A stretch of 24,685 nucleotides of DNA, taken from assembly GCA_004557905.1 (NCBI GenBank), contig SFFH01000054.1, forward strand, positions 1 through 24,685, read 5' to 3'. Made by a program: the position numbers and the translations under genes. Below are positions 14,720 to 21,713 of this stretch, piece after piece (within the stretch, counting starts at the first letter, position 1; each line of letters opens with the position of its first letter). The notes under the pieces are model-generated. The model was not told where the DNA came from and did no database searches. It saw only the letters and a list, made by a program, of their open reading frames with translations. The stretch is from Clostridiales bacterium (GTDB lineage Bacteria > Bacillota > Clostridia > Christensenellales > Aristaeellaceae).

Positions 14720-14780
14720 GGTGATGACCTTCCTTCCGCTTGTATTTGGGGGATTCCGTTTTGCTCCATATGATGGATTC

Positions 14781-14809
14781 ATTATACCGCAGGGCCCCGC
14801 AAAGCGCAA
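14781..14809 (-). promoter_or_regulatory. Promoter of the aldolase-kinase-GH43 operon
   Basis: On the minus strand TTGCGC (14809-14804), exactly 17 nt, then TATAAT (14786-14781), about 60 nt before the aldolase start. A perfect -10 and a 4/6 -35 at ideal spacing. No clear operator palindrome is seen beside it. Confidence 0.7.
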
Positions 14810-14938
14810 TCGCGCAGGGGCGTGTCTCCGGCAGTTTTTTGTCGCATTTGTCGGAAATTCTTCTCCAATTTCAATCAAAACATCCCATTAGGCGAATACA
14901 GGCCCGCGCAGGCAGCCGGTCACCGGTCAGGCCGAACT

Positions 14939-15132
14939 ACAGCAAAAGCGGGCCATGCCCGCTCCCACTTCCGAACCGCTTTGCAAGATCAAGCCGCTCG
15001 GTGCTCGCTGCACGTTTTTTCTCGCAATTCCCTATACAGCAAAAGCGGGCCATGCCCGCTCCCACTTCCGAACTGCTTTGCAAGATCAAGCCGCTCGGTG
15101 CCCGCTGCACGTTTTCACGCAATTTCCTACAC
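14939..15132. repeat. 97-bp direct tandem repeat, two copies (third copy at 17396)
   Basis: Units at 14939-15035 and 15036-15132 are nearly identical. Each begins ACAGCAAAAGCGGGCCATGCC and ends CGCAATT(C/T)CCTA(T/C)AC. Each contains a perfect hairpin AGCGGGC-CAT-GCCCGCT (14947-14963 in unit 1) and a GTGC/GCAC dyad. On the minus strand the hairpin is followed by TTTTGC, so it can act as a weak terminator. A related single copy occurs at 17396-17490. This is a dispersed intergenic repeat of the REP/BIME kind. Confidence 0.85.
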
Positions 15133-15168
15133 AACAAAAAACTCACCAAGCATCAAATCTTGGTGAGT
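15133..15168 (-). terminator. Terminator of the tRNA operon
   Basis: A perfect 10-bp stem, ACTCACCAAG/CTTGGTGAGT (15141-15150, 15159-15168), followed on the minus strand by TTTTTTGTTG. It begins 3 nt downstream of the CCA end of the second tRNA. Confidence 0.9.
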
Positions 15169-15170
15169 TG

Positions 15171-15247
15171 TGGTGGCTCAAGACGGATTCGAACCATCGA
15201 CCTGCCGGGTATGAACCGGACGCTCTAGCCAGCTGAGCTATTGAGCC
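15171..15247 (-). tRNA. tRNA-Met (CAT), elongator
   Basis: On the minus strand: acceptor GGCTCAA/TTGAGCC, D-arm GCTC-AGCTGGCTA-GAGC, anticodon loop TTCATAC with CAT, variable AGGTC, T-arm GATGG-TTCGAAT-CCGTC, discriminator A and an encoded CCA. The D-arm and anticodon loop match the B. subtilis-type elongator Met tRNA. A tRNA-Ile with lysidine-modified CAT usually has a TCATAA loop and is less likely. The outermost anticodon-stem pair is a T-C mismatch, which is unusual. Confidence 0.9.
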
Positions 15248-15251
15248 AAAG

Positions 15252-15328
15252 TGGTTGCGGGAGAAGGATTTGAACCTTCGACCTTCGGGTTATGAGCCCG
15301 ACGAGCTGCCAGACTGCTCCATCCCGCG
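15252..15328 (-). tRNA. Initiator tRNA-fMet (CAT)
   Basis: On the minus strand it begins CGCGGGATGGAGCAGTCTGG and has the anticodon stem-loop GTCGGGCTCATAACCCGAAGG, with the three G-C pairs that mark initiators. The 1-72 pair is C-A (unpaired), as required for formylation. The T-loop is TTCAAAT and CCA is encoded. It is transcribed first, 4 nt before the elongator tRNA-Met. Confidence 0.95.
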
Positions 15329-15360
15329 ATATCAGGCGCGTCGTTCTGACGACGCTAATC

Positions 15361-15389
15361 ATTATATCGCAGTCTCCATCATCTGTCAA
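15361..15389 (-). promoter_or_regulatory. Perfect consensus promoter of the tRNA-Met operon
   Basis: On the minus strand TTGACA (15389-15384), 17 nt, TATAAT (15366-15361): a full sigma-A consensus, 33 nt before the initiator tRNA. The -35 box overlaps the stop codon of the upstream Ppx/GppA gene. A small stem, CGTCGT-TCTG-ACGACG, lies in the leader. Confidence 0.92.
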
Positions 15390-16285
15390 TACATTTCTCT
15401 AAATTTTTTCTTCAGGTAGCCGTCCATGTTGCCGTGCGCGGAGAGCGTCAGTTCCTCCATGCCGAACATCCGCATCGCCGCCTCCAGGATCGCGATGCCG
15501 CTGGGGATGATGTCCGCGCGGTGCGGCATCAGACCTACAATCTGCCGGCGCTCAGCAATCGGCAGGCGGGACAGCCGCCGCCCCCACGCGCACACGTCTG
15601 CGCGTGGCACACGCATGCCCTCGCACAGCCGCGCGTCAAACAGCGGCACACCCCTCTGCATCGCGCCCAGCGTCGTCATCGTGCCGCCGACGCCCACCCA
15701 GCGTTCCGTCCCCGGGCAGGACAGCAGCGCCTGCGCATCCCTTCGGATCATGTTCATGCAGCGCTCCACCGTCGCCTCGTAGTCCTCGCAGCGCAGGACC
15801 GGCGTCTGTGCGTTCATGCGCACTGCGCCCATCTGCAGGCTCACCGCGCCCAGCGTATGCTCGTCCTCGCCGATGGTGAATTCCGTGGACCCGCCGCCGA
15901 TGTCGATGACGCCGCAGCGTCCGCCCTCACTCGCACCGATGTAGGAGAGCACCGCCTCCTGCTCGCCGGAGATGATCTCAATCCGCGTGCCGCTGGCCGC
16001 CTCCGCGCGGCGGGTGAAGTCCTCTCCATTGGACGCGTCGCGCACGGCGCTCGTGGCAAAAACAAAAATCTCCTGTGCGCCGTCCCGGCGGGCAAGCATA
16101 GCCAGCTCCGCGACGGCCTCCACAGAAGACCTGATGCTCTGCTCGGTCAGCGCGCCGTTCACCAGCCCTGCGAACAGACGCGTCCCCCGGCGTTCACGGC
16201 GCAGCGCGCACAGCCTTCCCTGCGTCCACTGCGCAATCAGCAGGCGAATGGCATTGGAACCAATCCCGATACAGGCAAGGCGCAT
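15386..16285 (-). CDS. Ppx/GppA phosphatase family protein
   Basis: A 299-residue member of the exopolyphosphatase/guanosine pentaphosphatase family (ASKHA fold). It shows the phosphate-1 motif region GIGSNAIRLLIA near residues 7-18, VFATSAVRDASN, ISGEQEAVLSY, the phosphate-2 motif VIDIGGGSTEF, and GVGGTMTTLGAM. The family normally has D in the first motif (IDxGSNS); here the residue is G (IGIGSNA), which may weaken metal or nucleotide binding. The C-terminal domain of E. coli Ppx is absent, as is usual for short Bacillota forms. It follows divIC after 36 nt and probably shares its transcript. Confidence 0.88.
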   Translation of the reverse strand: MRLACIGIGSNAIRLLIAQWTQGRLCALRRERRGTRLFAGLVNGALTEQSIRSSVEAVAELAMLARRDGAQEIFVFATSAVRDASNGEDFTRRAEAASGTRIEIISGEQEAVLSYIGASEGGRCGVIDIGGGSTEFTIGEDEHTLGAVSLQMGAVRMNAQTPVLRCEDYEATVERCMNMIRRDAQALLSCPGTERWVGVGGTMTTLGAMQRGVPLFDARLCEGMRVPRADVCAWGRRLSRLPIAERRQIVGLMPHRADIIPSGIAILEAAMRMFGMEELTLSAHGNMDGYLKKKFREMY

Positions 16286-16321
16286 GGCGTTCCCTCCGTG
16301 ATTCGATCTTGAATTGTCAGC

Positions 16322-16657
16322 TCAATCTTCGCCGTAGACGTCAAACTCCGGCTCCTGCGCGATCTCGTGCAGGTTACCGACCTCGTAGATGGTCTCGCCG
16401 TACCAGCAGTAGCCGTAGTCGCGGCGAGCTGTGCGCTCCACAAAGTCCGCGGTATTGATCTCCGAAAGCTCGGTCGTCAGCTGGTTGTTCCTGCTCTGCG
16501 CGTCGTAGTACGCCTGCGCCGCGGCCTCCAGCTGCTGCTGCTGACGCTCCAGGCTCACGGCCTTCGCCGGGAAGCGGGACAGGATGACCAGCGCAATCAC
16601 GCCCAGCACCACGGACAGAATCCTGAAAGGCCGGATTCGCACCCTGTTCTTCTTCAT
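16322..16657 (-). CDS. divIC: Septum formation initiator, DivIC/FtsB family
   Basis: A 111-residue bitopic membrane protein of the divisome. A basic N-terminus is followed by one membrane helix (FRILSVVLGVIALVILS, about 11-27), a Q/E-rich coiled coil (about 34-66) and an ERTARRDYGYCWYGETIY segment typical of the DivIC/FtsB end. It acts with FtsL and DivIB/FtsQ at the septum. The start at 16657 gives the family-like N-terminus; a longer frame from 16723 would add 22 residues and cannot be excluded. The yabP-yabQ-divIC order matches the Bacillus arrangement. Confidence 0.85.
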   Translation of the reverse strand: MKKNRVRIRPFRILSVVLGVIALVILSRFPAKAVSLERQQQQLEAAAQAYYDAQSRNNQLTTELSEINTADFVERTARRDYGYCWYGETIYEVGNLHEIAQEPEFDVYGED

Positions 16658-16751
16658 GTCCGTTCCCCCGCTCCCTCGATTTTCAAACGAATAGTGCGAT
16701 AAATATTCGTCCCGATCCGCCATTTTCCTGCATCCCTGCGGATATTTCTGT

Positions 16752-17063
16752 CTAATTTTTTGCTTTTTCTGACAACTTTCTGAATCTCCCCTTCAAAAAG
16801 CGAACTGTCGTTCCTATCGAGCACTGATAGAGCGCAAAGCCTGCGCCGACGCCCAGCAGCGTGTAGAGCCGGTACGCGTCGCAGCGGAGCACCAGCGCCG
16901 CTGCGATCACCGCCGCGGCCGCCAGCACGCCGAACAGCAGATCGGCCGCCGCCGTCAGGAGCCTGCCGCGCCGCAGCGCGCCCAGCGCGTCATAGACGGC
17001 GCCGAGCAGCGCGCCGCACAGGGCCATGGCCAGAAAGGCGCGCGCCTGATCCGTGACCGTCAT
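16752..17063 (-). CDS. yabQ: Spore cortex biosynthesis protein YabQ
   Basis: A 103-residue hydrophobic protein with three to four membrane segments (FLAMALCGALLGAVYDAL, LLFGVLAAAAVIAAALVL, LYTLLGVGAGFALYQ) and a basic tail. The early GAxYDxLxALRR step is characteristic of YabQ, which in B. subtilis is needed for spore cortex formation in the forespore membrane. It overlaps the yabP stop (ATGA), so translation is coupled. It indicates a spore-forming lineage, though not proof that this strain sporulates. Confidence 0.82.
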   Translation of the reverse strand: MTVTDQARAFLAMALCGALLGAVYDALGALRRGRLLTAAADLLFGVLAAAAVIAAALVLRCDAYRLYTLLGVGAGFALYQCSIGTTVRFLKGRFRKLSEKAKN

Positions 17064-17347
17064 TTGCGCCTGCGCGAAAACAGGCCGCGCTTTTCCTTCT
17101 CTTTGACAGGCCCGTTGTACTCGATGCCCGAGATCTCGCCCGTCACGTCGAGCTGACCGTCCTCGAGGTTGAGCTGCTCGATGTGCAGCTGCTCGCCCAG
17201 CAGCGCGATCTCCCCCTCCGAGGTCTCCAGCACGATCTCCTGATCGTTAAAGCAGCACACCGCCATCACGCCGGACAGCCGGGCGTGCGTGCGGCCCTCG
17301 AGCGTCAGCATATGCGGCCGTGCGCCGGCGTTCATTCCCTGCTCCAT
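17060..17347 (-). CDS. yabP: Sporulation protein YabP
   Basis: A 95-residue YabP/YqfC-type protein. Its core reads HMLTLEGRTHARLSGVMAVCCFNDQEIVLETSEGEIALLGEQLHIEQLNLEDGQLDVTGEISGIEY in consecutive segments (about residues 10-75), a beta-rich fold known from YabP, with a basic tail KRGLFSRRRK. In Bacillus it belongs to the sporulation regulon next to yabQ. The start at 17347 is preferred; the longer frame to 17440 runs into a dispersed repeat and is not family-like. The gene upstream in Bacillus (the RqcP-type S4 protein) is not present here; a repeat lies in its place. Confidence 0.82.
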   Translation of the reverse strand: MEQGMNAGARPHMLTLEGRTHARLSGVMAVCCFNDQEIVLETSEGEIALLGEQLHIEQLNLEDGQLDVTGEISGIEYNGPVKEKEKRGLFSRRRK

Positions 17348-17395
17348 GTCCTCATCGCCTCCGGGGTATCCTATGCGCAAGGCGGACGCAACTTG

Positions 17396-17490
17396 ACAAA
17401 AGCGGGCCGTGCCCGCTCCCACTTCCGAACCACTTTGCAAAGCAAGCTACTCGGTGCTCGCTGCACGACACTTCACGCGATTTCCTATAT
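17396..17490. repeat. Third, diverged copy of the 97-bp dispersed repeat
   Basis: Same blocks as the tandem copies at 14939-15132: AAAAGCGGGCC-TGCCCGCTCC, CACTTCCGAACC, TTTGCAA, CTCGGTGCTCGCTGCACG and CGATTTCCTATA. It differs at scattered positions. It lies directly upstream of yabP. Confidence 0.8.
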
Positions 17491-17524
17491 GGAAAGAAAA
17501 GCGGGCGGCTCTGTCGCCGCCCGC
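17491..17524 (-). terminator. Probable terminator of the solute-binding protein transcript
   Basis: A perfect 9-bp stem, GCGGGCGGC-TCTGTC-GCCGCCCGC (17501-17524). On the minus strand it is followed by TTTTCTTTCC. It lies about 200 nt after the stop of the minus-strand gene at 17731. Confidence 0.75.
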
Positions 17525-17634
17525 ATGGATGAGATTGTCTCTGAGTACCCGCTTTGCAAATCCAACCCGTCTCAATCGTAGGATGCTGTGCATCCTGCTC
17601 TGAGACTGCATTCCTTTTCCGGATTGGGAAACGT

Positions 17635-17679
17635 CAGGGCTGCCGCCCTGAAACCCGCCTGAGGGATAACATCCCTCAG
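17635..17679. repeat. Paired intergenic hairpins
   Basis: CAGGGC-TGCC-GCCCTG (17635-17650) and CTGAGGGAT-AAC-ATCCCTCAG (17659-17679) are both perfect. They lie in the 3' region of the solute-binding protein gene and look like a dispersed intergenic palindrome unit. Nothing else is visible between 17525 and 17730. Confidence 0.55.
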
Positions 17680-17730
17680 ACTCCCTTCTTCGCTTCGCGC
17701 ATATCGAAGCAGCTCAGGCACAAGACAGAA

Positions 17731-19221
17731 TTACTCCGCGTTCCGGAACAGCGCGGTCAGCTCATCGCTGCCCGCGGCCTTCAGCTCCGCCAGCCAGGCG
17801 TCGTAGTTTTCGTCCGTCAGCTCCACCTCGCCCGTGGCAAACCGCGCGATGCCGGTATCCACCAGCGTACCCACCGCGGCGCTCAGCGCATCCGCCCGGG
17901 CCTGGTCCGCCGTGCTCAGGCAGTACGCCTGCGTCACGCGCTCGCTGACGTCCTGCGCCTTCTCGCTCGCCGCGAACACATGCCGGTCGATGTCGCTGTC
18001 CACGCGGCTGATGAAGTCCGCCGGATACAGGCCCGGCATGGCCGTGCCGGTGTACATGAGCACCTCGGAGCGGATGCGGCTCACGTCGCGGTTGCCGCTG
18101 AGGGCAAACGACCAGAAGCCCTCGCTATTGACCGTGTAATCCTCGCCCTCGACGCCCGCGTAGCCCAGCAGCGCGCCCTCCTCGGCGTAGAGCGCATCGA
18201 CCCACCGCAGCGCCTGCGCCGGGTCCTGACAGGCGCTCGTCACCGCAAAGCAGCCGGTCCACACGCCGCCCAGCAGATCGCGCCAGCGCGTCGTACCGTC
18301 CGGCCCGGCCAGCAGCACCGGCTCATAGTCCATCACGGCGCCCGCGTCGATGTGCGTGTACGGGGTCATGGACAGCAGCAGGCCGCTGGTGACCGGCGCG
18401 TTCTCGTCACGCTCGTTGAGCGCCTCCGTGCTGTGCATCGCTGTAAACGCATCCTCGCGCAGCGCGCCGCGGTCCACCCAATCCCTGAGCAGCGCGATGA
18501 ATTCCCGGTACGCCGGCAGCTCCGGCGCAAAGACGATCTCGCCCGCCTCATTGCGCGCCAGGTTGTAGTCGTCCGCCACGATGCCGAAGTACGGCAGCAG
18601 CCAGCGCATCTCATACACGCCGATCAGGTCCGCGCCGACCTCGTCCGCCCTGCCGTTGCCGTTGGGATCGTCATCCCGGATCGCCAGCAGCGCGTCGGTC
18701 AGCTCCGCAATCGTCGTGGGCATGGCGATGCCCAGCTTGTCCAGCCATGCGCGGTTGATCCACAGCATCACCTGGCGCTCATGCTCGTTGAGCAGCGGCA
18801 GCGACGCGATGCGCCCGTCCTCCAGCGTGATCACCTCGCGCCACTCGGGATGGCGCTCGAGCAGCGCGCTCAGGTTGGGCATGTTCTCCTCCATCATCGG
18901 CGCGAGGTCGATGATCGCCCCGCTGTCAAGCAACGCGATCTCCTGAGCGCGGGACAGATTCGCCTTGAAGAGCGCATCCGTTTGCACGTCGCCCTTCTCC
19001 ATCGCGGCAAGCAGCCTGGCGTATTCCTTCTCGTCGGACACGCCCTGCGCCTGCACGCTCACGCCGGTCAGCGCTTCCATGCGGGCAAAGAATTTGCTCT
19101 CCGACCAGCTGCGCTCCACGTATTCCGTCTCCAGGCCCGTCATCGTCAGGGCCTGCGCACAGCAGGCGCCAAGGCACAGGATCATCGTCAGCAGCAGCGC
19201 CGCAGTTTTTTTCATCATCAT
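17731..19221 (-). CDS. Extracellular solute-binding protein, sugar ABC type (lipoprotein-like)
   Basis: A 496-residue exported binding protein. The N-terminus has KK and a hydrophobic core ending LGACC, a possible lipobox with C20 as the lipidated residue. The mature part resembles family 1 sugar-binding proteins: a segment with FFARMEALTGVSV, a calcium-loop-like DDDPNGNGRADE (183-194, typical of LplA-like proteins), and helical C-terminal repeats. Such proteins deliver oligosaccharides to ABC permeases, but no permease genes are next to it, so its partner must be elsewhere or it is an orphan. The start at 19221 follows GGAGG 6 nt upstream. The downstream end has a terminator at 17491. Confidence 0.82.
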   Translation of the reverse strand: MMMKKTAALLLTMILCLGACCAQALTMTGLETEYVERSWSESKFFARMEALTGVSVQAQGVSDEKEYARLLAAMEKGDVQTDALFKANLSRAQEIALLDSGAIIDLAPMMEENMPNLSALLERHPEWREVITLEDGRIASLPLLNEHERQVMLWINRAWLDKLGIAMPTTIAELTDALLAIRDDDPNGNGRADEVGADLIGVYEMRWLLPYFGIVADDYNLARNEAGEIVFAPELPAYREFIALLRDWVDRGALREDAFTAMHSTEALNERDENAPVTSGLLLSMTPYTHIDAGAVMDYEPVLLAGPDGTTRWRDLLGGVWTGCFAVTSACQDPAQALRWVDALYAEEGALLGYAGVEGEDYTVNSEGFWSFALSGNRDVSRIRSEVLMYTGTAMPGLYPADFISRVDSDIDRHVFAASEKAQDVSERVTQAYCLSTADQARADALSAAVGTLVDTGIARFATGEVELTDENYDAWLAELKAAGSDELTALFRNAE

Positions 19222-19252
19222 GTCGGCCTCCGTACACAAATCATTGACCTGA

Positions 19253-19258
19253 TTATAT
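19253..19258 (-). promoter_or_regulatory. -10 box of the solute-binding protein gene
   Basis: TATAAT on the minus strand, about 30 nt before the start codon, in an AT-rich pocket between GC-rich genes. The matching -35 is poor (a run of T's), so an activator may be needed. Confidence 0.5.
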
Positions 19259-19365
19259 CATAATCCCGCGCAGGAAAAAAGAGTGATTGCCGCCAGGTCA
19301 GGGCAGACTATTTGAAACCCTTGCGCCATACGCTTAGACGATCATGGGCGAAGGAGGCCGAGTCG

Positions 19366-20328
19366 ATGCTTCAATCCCTGCATGCCGCCTGGGGCGCGCG
19401 GCGCGTGCTTCTCCTGGGCGGCGAGGACCGGATGACCCGCTTCATGCGCGCGCTGCTTGGCGAGCTGGGCGCGAGGCCTGCCTGCCTTCCCCTGGACTCG
19501 GGGAGCGAAGCGCTCTCGCGCACGCTCACCGGCGGCCGCGTCTGCTGCATGATCGTCCCATGCCTGCGCGATCTGCGCGGCATCCTGGATGAACAGCTGC
19601 ACGCGCTGGACACGCTGCTGGTTGAGGCGCGCGAGGCCGGCGTGCCGCTGGTGATGCTCCTCTCCGACGAAAACGCCTACCGCGCCGCACAGCACCCGTG
19701 GACCGTGCGCGAGGAGGATCCCGTCGGCGGCGAGACGCGTGAGGGCCTCTTTCACGCGATCCTTCAGATCTTTGCCGACGGCGTGAGCCGCGGCCTGCTG
19801 GGCGATCCCGTGCATGTGCTGTGTATCCGCCACCTGCCGTGCCTGGGCTGCGGCCACCCCGCCGTCGCGCCCTATGACGGCTGGTGCCGCGCCCTGGACG
19901 CAGGCGAGCCACTCACCGTGCCGCATCCCGGCGCGCAGGGCGTGTTCCTGCACCCGCTGGACGTGTGCATGGGCAGCCTGCTGCTGGGCGCGCGCTTTCT
20001 GCTGGGCGACACGGCCTGCACGGGCATGTTCAATCTGGACGCCGGTGCGAGGAACCTCATACCGGGCCGCACCGCCGCGCTGCGCCTGTGCACCCGCTGC
20101 GGGCATGCGCGTGCGCTTGAAGAGACGGAGCCGCCGCACCCGGTCCTGCTGCCGCTGCTGGACGGCTCGCGTGCAAGGCACATGTGCGGCGCGCATCCCG
20201 TCATGCCCGGTGAAGAAGCCCTGCTCGAGCTGCTGGCGCTTTCGCGCGCACAGCAGAAGGGGCCGGATGCCCTCGAGGAAGCTATTCAGGCGCAGACGGC
20301 GGCGTTTCTGGCACGGTTTCTGACGTAG
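19366..20328 (+). CDS. Degenerate SDR/NAD-epimerase-like protein, probably non-catalytic
   Basis: A 320-residue protein I place tentatively in the extended short-chain dehydrogenase (epimerase/dehydratase) family. Its order of elements fits: an N-terminal RRVLLLGG strand-turn, IVPCL then VPLVMLLSDENAYR, EEDPVGGETREGLFHAIL where YxxxK should be, LCIRHLPCLGCG in the R-x-x-x-V-Y-G position, and FLHPLDVCMGSLLLGA then GMFNLDAG in the HVxDV and YNxG positions. But the glycine motif is incomplete (GGEDRMT) and the catalytic Y and K seem replaced by E and H. It is unusually rich in cysteine, with CLGCGHP and CTRCGHA pairs that could bind metal. The start at 19366 has GAAGGAGG upstream. A divergent enzyme is possible; a regulatory or scaffolding role would also fit. 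Confidence 0.45.
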   Translation: MLQSLHAAWGARRVLLLGGEDRMTRFMRALLGELGARPACLPLDSGSEALSRTLTGGRVCCMIVPCLRDLRGILDEQLHALDTLLVEAREAGVPLVMLLSDENAYRAAQHPWTVREEDPVGGETREGLFHAILQIFADGVSRGLLGDPVHVLCIRHLPCLGCGHPAVAPYDGWCRALDAGEPLTVPHPGAQGVFLHPLDVCMGSLLLGARFLLGDTACTGMFNLDAGARNLIPGRTAALRLCTRCGHARALEETEPPHPVLLPLLDGSRARHMCGAHPVMPGEEALLELLALSRAQQKGPDALEEAIQAQTAAFLARFLT

Positions 20329-20369
20329 GGAGGTTTAGGGAGAGAATGCGAATGAAGACCTCATCCGAC

Positions 20370-20405
20370 CTCGCTCCGCTCGGCCACCTTCCCCATAGGG
20401 GAAGG
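20370..20405. repeat. Intergenic palindromic repeat
   Basis: CCTCGCTCCGCTCGG followed by a perfect CCTTCCCC-ATA-GGGGAAGG (20387-20405). This type of unit is widely dispersed in gut Clostridia genomes. It lies between the SDR-like gene and ychF. Confidence 0.6.
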
Positions 20406-20469
20406 CAAGGCTGTTAAGCGGCTGCGCAGTAAACCCCTTAAGCTCCCTAATTCGATAAGGTTAGCCAGC

Positions 20470-20505
20470 AAAAAGGATGGCCGCGCGGGCACACGGTCAT
20501 CCTTT
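20470..20505 (-). terminator. Terminator of ychF
   Basis: AAAGGATG and CATCCTTT (20472-20479, 20498-20505) pair with an inner CCG/CGG. On the minus strand it is followed by TTTTTGC. It lies about 18 nt after the ychF stop. Confidence 0.8.
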
Positions 20506-20522
20506 CATCCTATTTTATTGCA

Positions 20523-21620
20523 TCAGACGTTAAAGCGGAACAGCGTCACATCGCCGTCGTTCATCACATAGTCCTTGCCCTCGGAGCGCACCAGGCCCTT
20601 CTCCTTGCAGGCGAGCATGGAGCCGTTTTTCTCCAGGTCCTCAAAGGCGACGATCTCCGCGCGGATGAAGCCGCGCTCGAAGTCGGAATGAATCTTGCCC
20701 GCGGCCTGCGGCGCCTTGGTGCCCTTCTTGATCGTCCAGGCGCGGCACTCGTCCGCTCCGGCGGTCAGGAAGGAGATGAGGCCCAGCAGATCGTAGCACT
20801 CGGCGATCAGGCGGTCCAGACCGCTCTTGCCGATGCCCAGCTCCTCCAGGAACATGGCCTTCTCGTCCTCATCCATCTGCGCGATGTCCTCCTCGATCTT
20901 CGCGGAGATGACCAGCACCTTGGCGTTTTCTTCCTTGGCAATCGCCTTCACGTCCTGCACGCCCGGAATCGTGTCCTCGTCCTTGCCCAGGTCGTCCTCC
21001 TTGATGTTGCAGGCGTAAATGACCGGCTTGGTGGTCAGCAGGAACCACTCGCGGGCGATCTCGCGCTCCTTGTCCGTCATCGGGCAGGTGCGCGCCGGCT
21101 GCAGGTTATCCAGGTGCGCAAGCAGCTTGTTGCCCAGCTCGGCCTCCTCGGCGAACTTCTTTTCGCCGGTCTTGACCATCTTGGTCGCGCGCTCGGCGCG
21201 CTTGGCGACGGTGTCGCGGTCGGCGGCGATCAATTCGAGGTTGATCGTCTCGATATCGTGCTGCGGGTTCAGGCTGTCCGCGTGACGAATGATGTCCGGG
21301 TCCTCAAAGCAGCGCACCACGTGCACGATCGCCTCGCACTCGCGGATGTGGGAGAGGAACTTGTTGCCCAGTCCCTCGCCGTGGCTCGCGCCCTTGACCA
21401 GGCCCGCGATATCGACGAACTCGATGACCGCAGGGGTCTTCTTCTTGGGGTTGTACATGGCGGCCAGCTTGTCCAGACGCTCATCCGGCACGGCGACCAT
21501 GCCGGTGTTGGGCTCGATGGTGCAGAACGGATAATTCGCCGCCTCCGCACCAGCCTTGGTGATCGCGTTGAACAGGGTGGACTTGCCGACGTTGGGCAGA
21601 CCGACGACGCCTAATTTCAT
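20523..21620 (-). CDS. ychF: Redox-regulated ATPase YchF (Obg-family)
   Basis: A 365-residue Obg-related P-loop protein, close to the usual length. The P-loop is GLPNVGKST (7-15), the G3 motif DIAGL (70-74) and the G4-like motif NIKE (205-208) in place of NKxD, which marks the ATP preference of YchF. A coiled-coil region (about 125-170) and a C-terminal TGS domain follow. YchF binds ribosomes and is linked to stress and translation control. AAAGGAG lies upstream of the start. The gene is conserved and intact although a mobile element has inserted close to its 5' end, which leaves only about 60 bp for its original promoter. Confidence 0.95.
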   Translation of the reverse strand: MKLGVVGLPNVGKSTLFNAITKAGAEAANYPFCTIEPNTGMVAVPDERLDKLAAMYNPKKKTPAVIEFVDIAGLVKGASHGEGLGNKFLSHIRECEAIVHVVRCFEDPDIIRHADSLNPQHDIETINLELIAADRDTVAKRAERATKMVKTGEKKFAEEAELGNKLLAHLDNLQPARTCPMTDKEREIAREWFLLTTKPVIYACNIKEDDLGKDEDTIPGVQDVKAIAKEENAKVLVISAKIEEDIAQMDEDEKAMFLEELGIGKSGLDRLIAECYDLLGLISFLTAGADECRAWTIKKGTKAPQAAGKIHSDFERGFIRAEIVAFEDLEKNGSMLACKEKGLVRSEGKDYVMNDGDVTLFRFNV

Positions 21621-21673
21621 ATATTCTAAATCTCCTTTATTTTCAATGGTTTTTCGGGTTTTGGGGACACACT

Positions 21674-21711
21674 CCGCACCAATTCCGCACCAATTTTTCG
21701 CAGCGCACCAT
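21674..21711. repeat. Tandem 11-bp repeats, probable integrase arm sites
   Basis: CCGCACCAATT occurs twice in direct contact (21674-21684 and 21685-21695), and CGCACCATTTT follows at about 21704. A fourth, GCGCACCAATTTT, lies at 23003-23015 on the other side of the integrase gene. Such arrays beside tyrosine integrases usually are arm-type binding sites, and the core crossover site should lie close by. Confidence 0.65.
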
Positions 21712-21713
21712 TT

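Noticed and set aside
13763..14773. A 336-codon plus-strand frame over the aldolase
   Set aside because: It is the antisense of a clear class II aldolase with all zinc ligands.
14939..15132. The tandem repeats as a possible CRISPR array
   Set aside because: There are only two 97-bp units joined without spacers, and a third far away. There are no cas genes.
17554..19263. A 569-codon plus-strand open frame
   Set aside because: It is the antisense shadow of the solute-binding protein gene, rich in Arg/His/Gln with no motif and no ribosome binding site.
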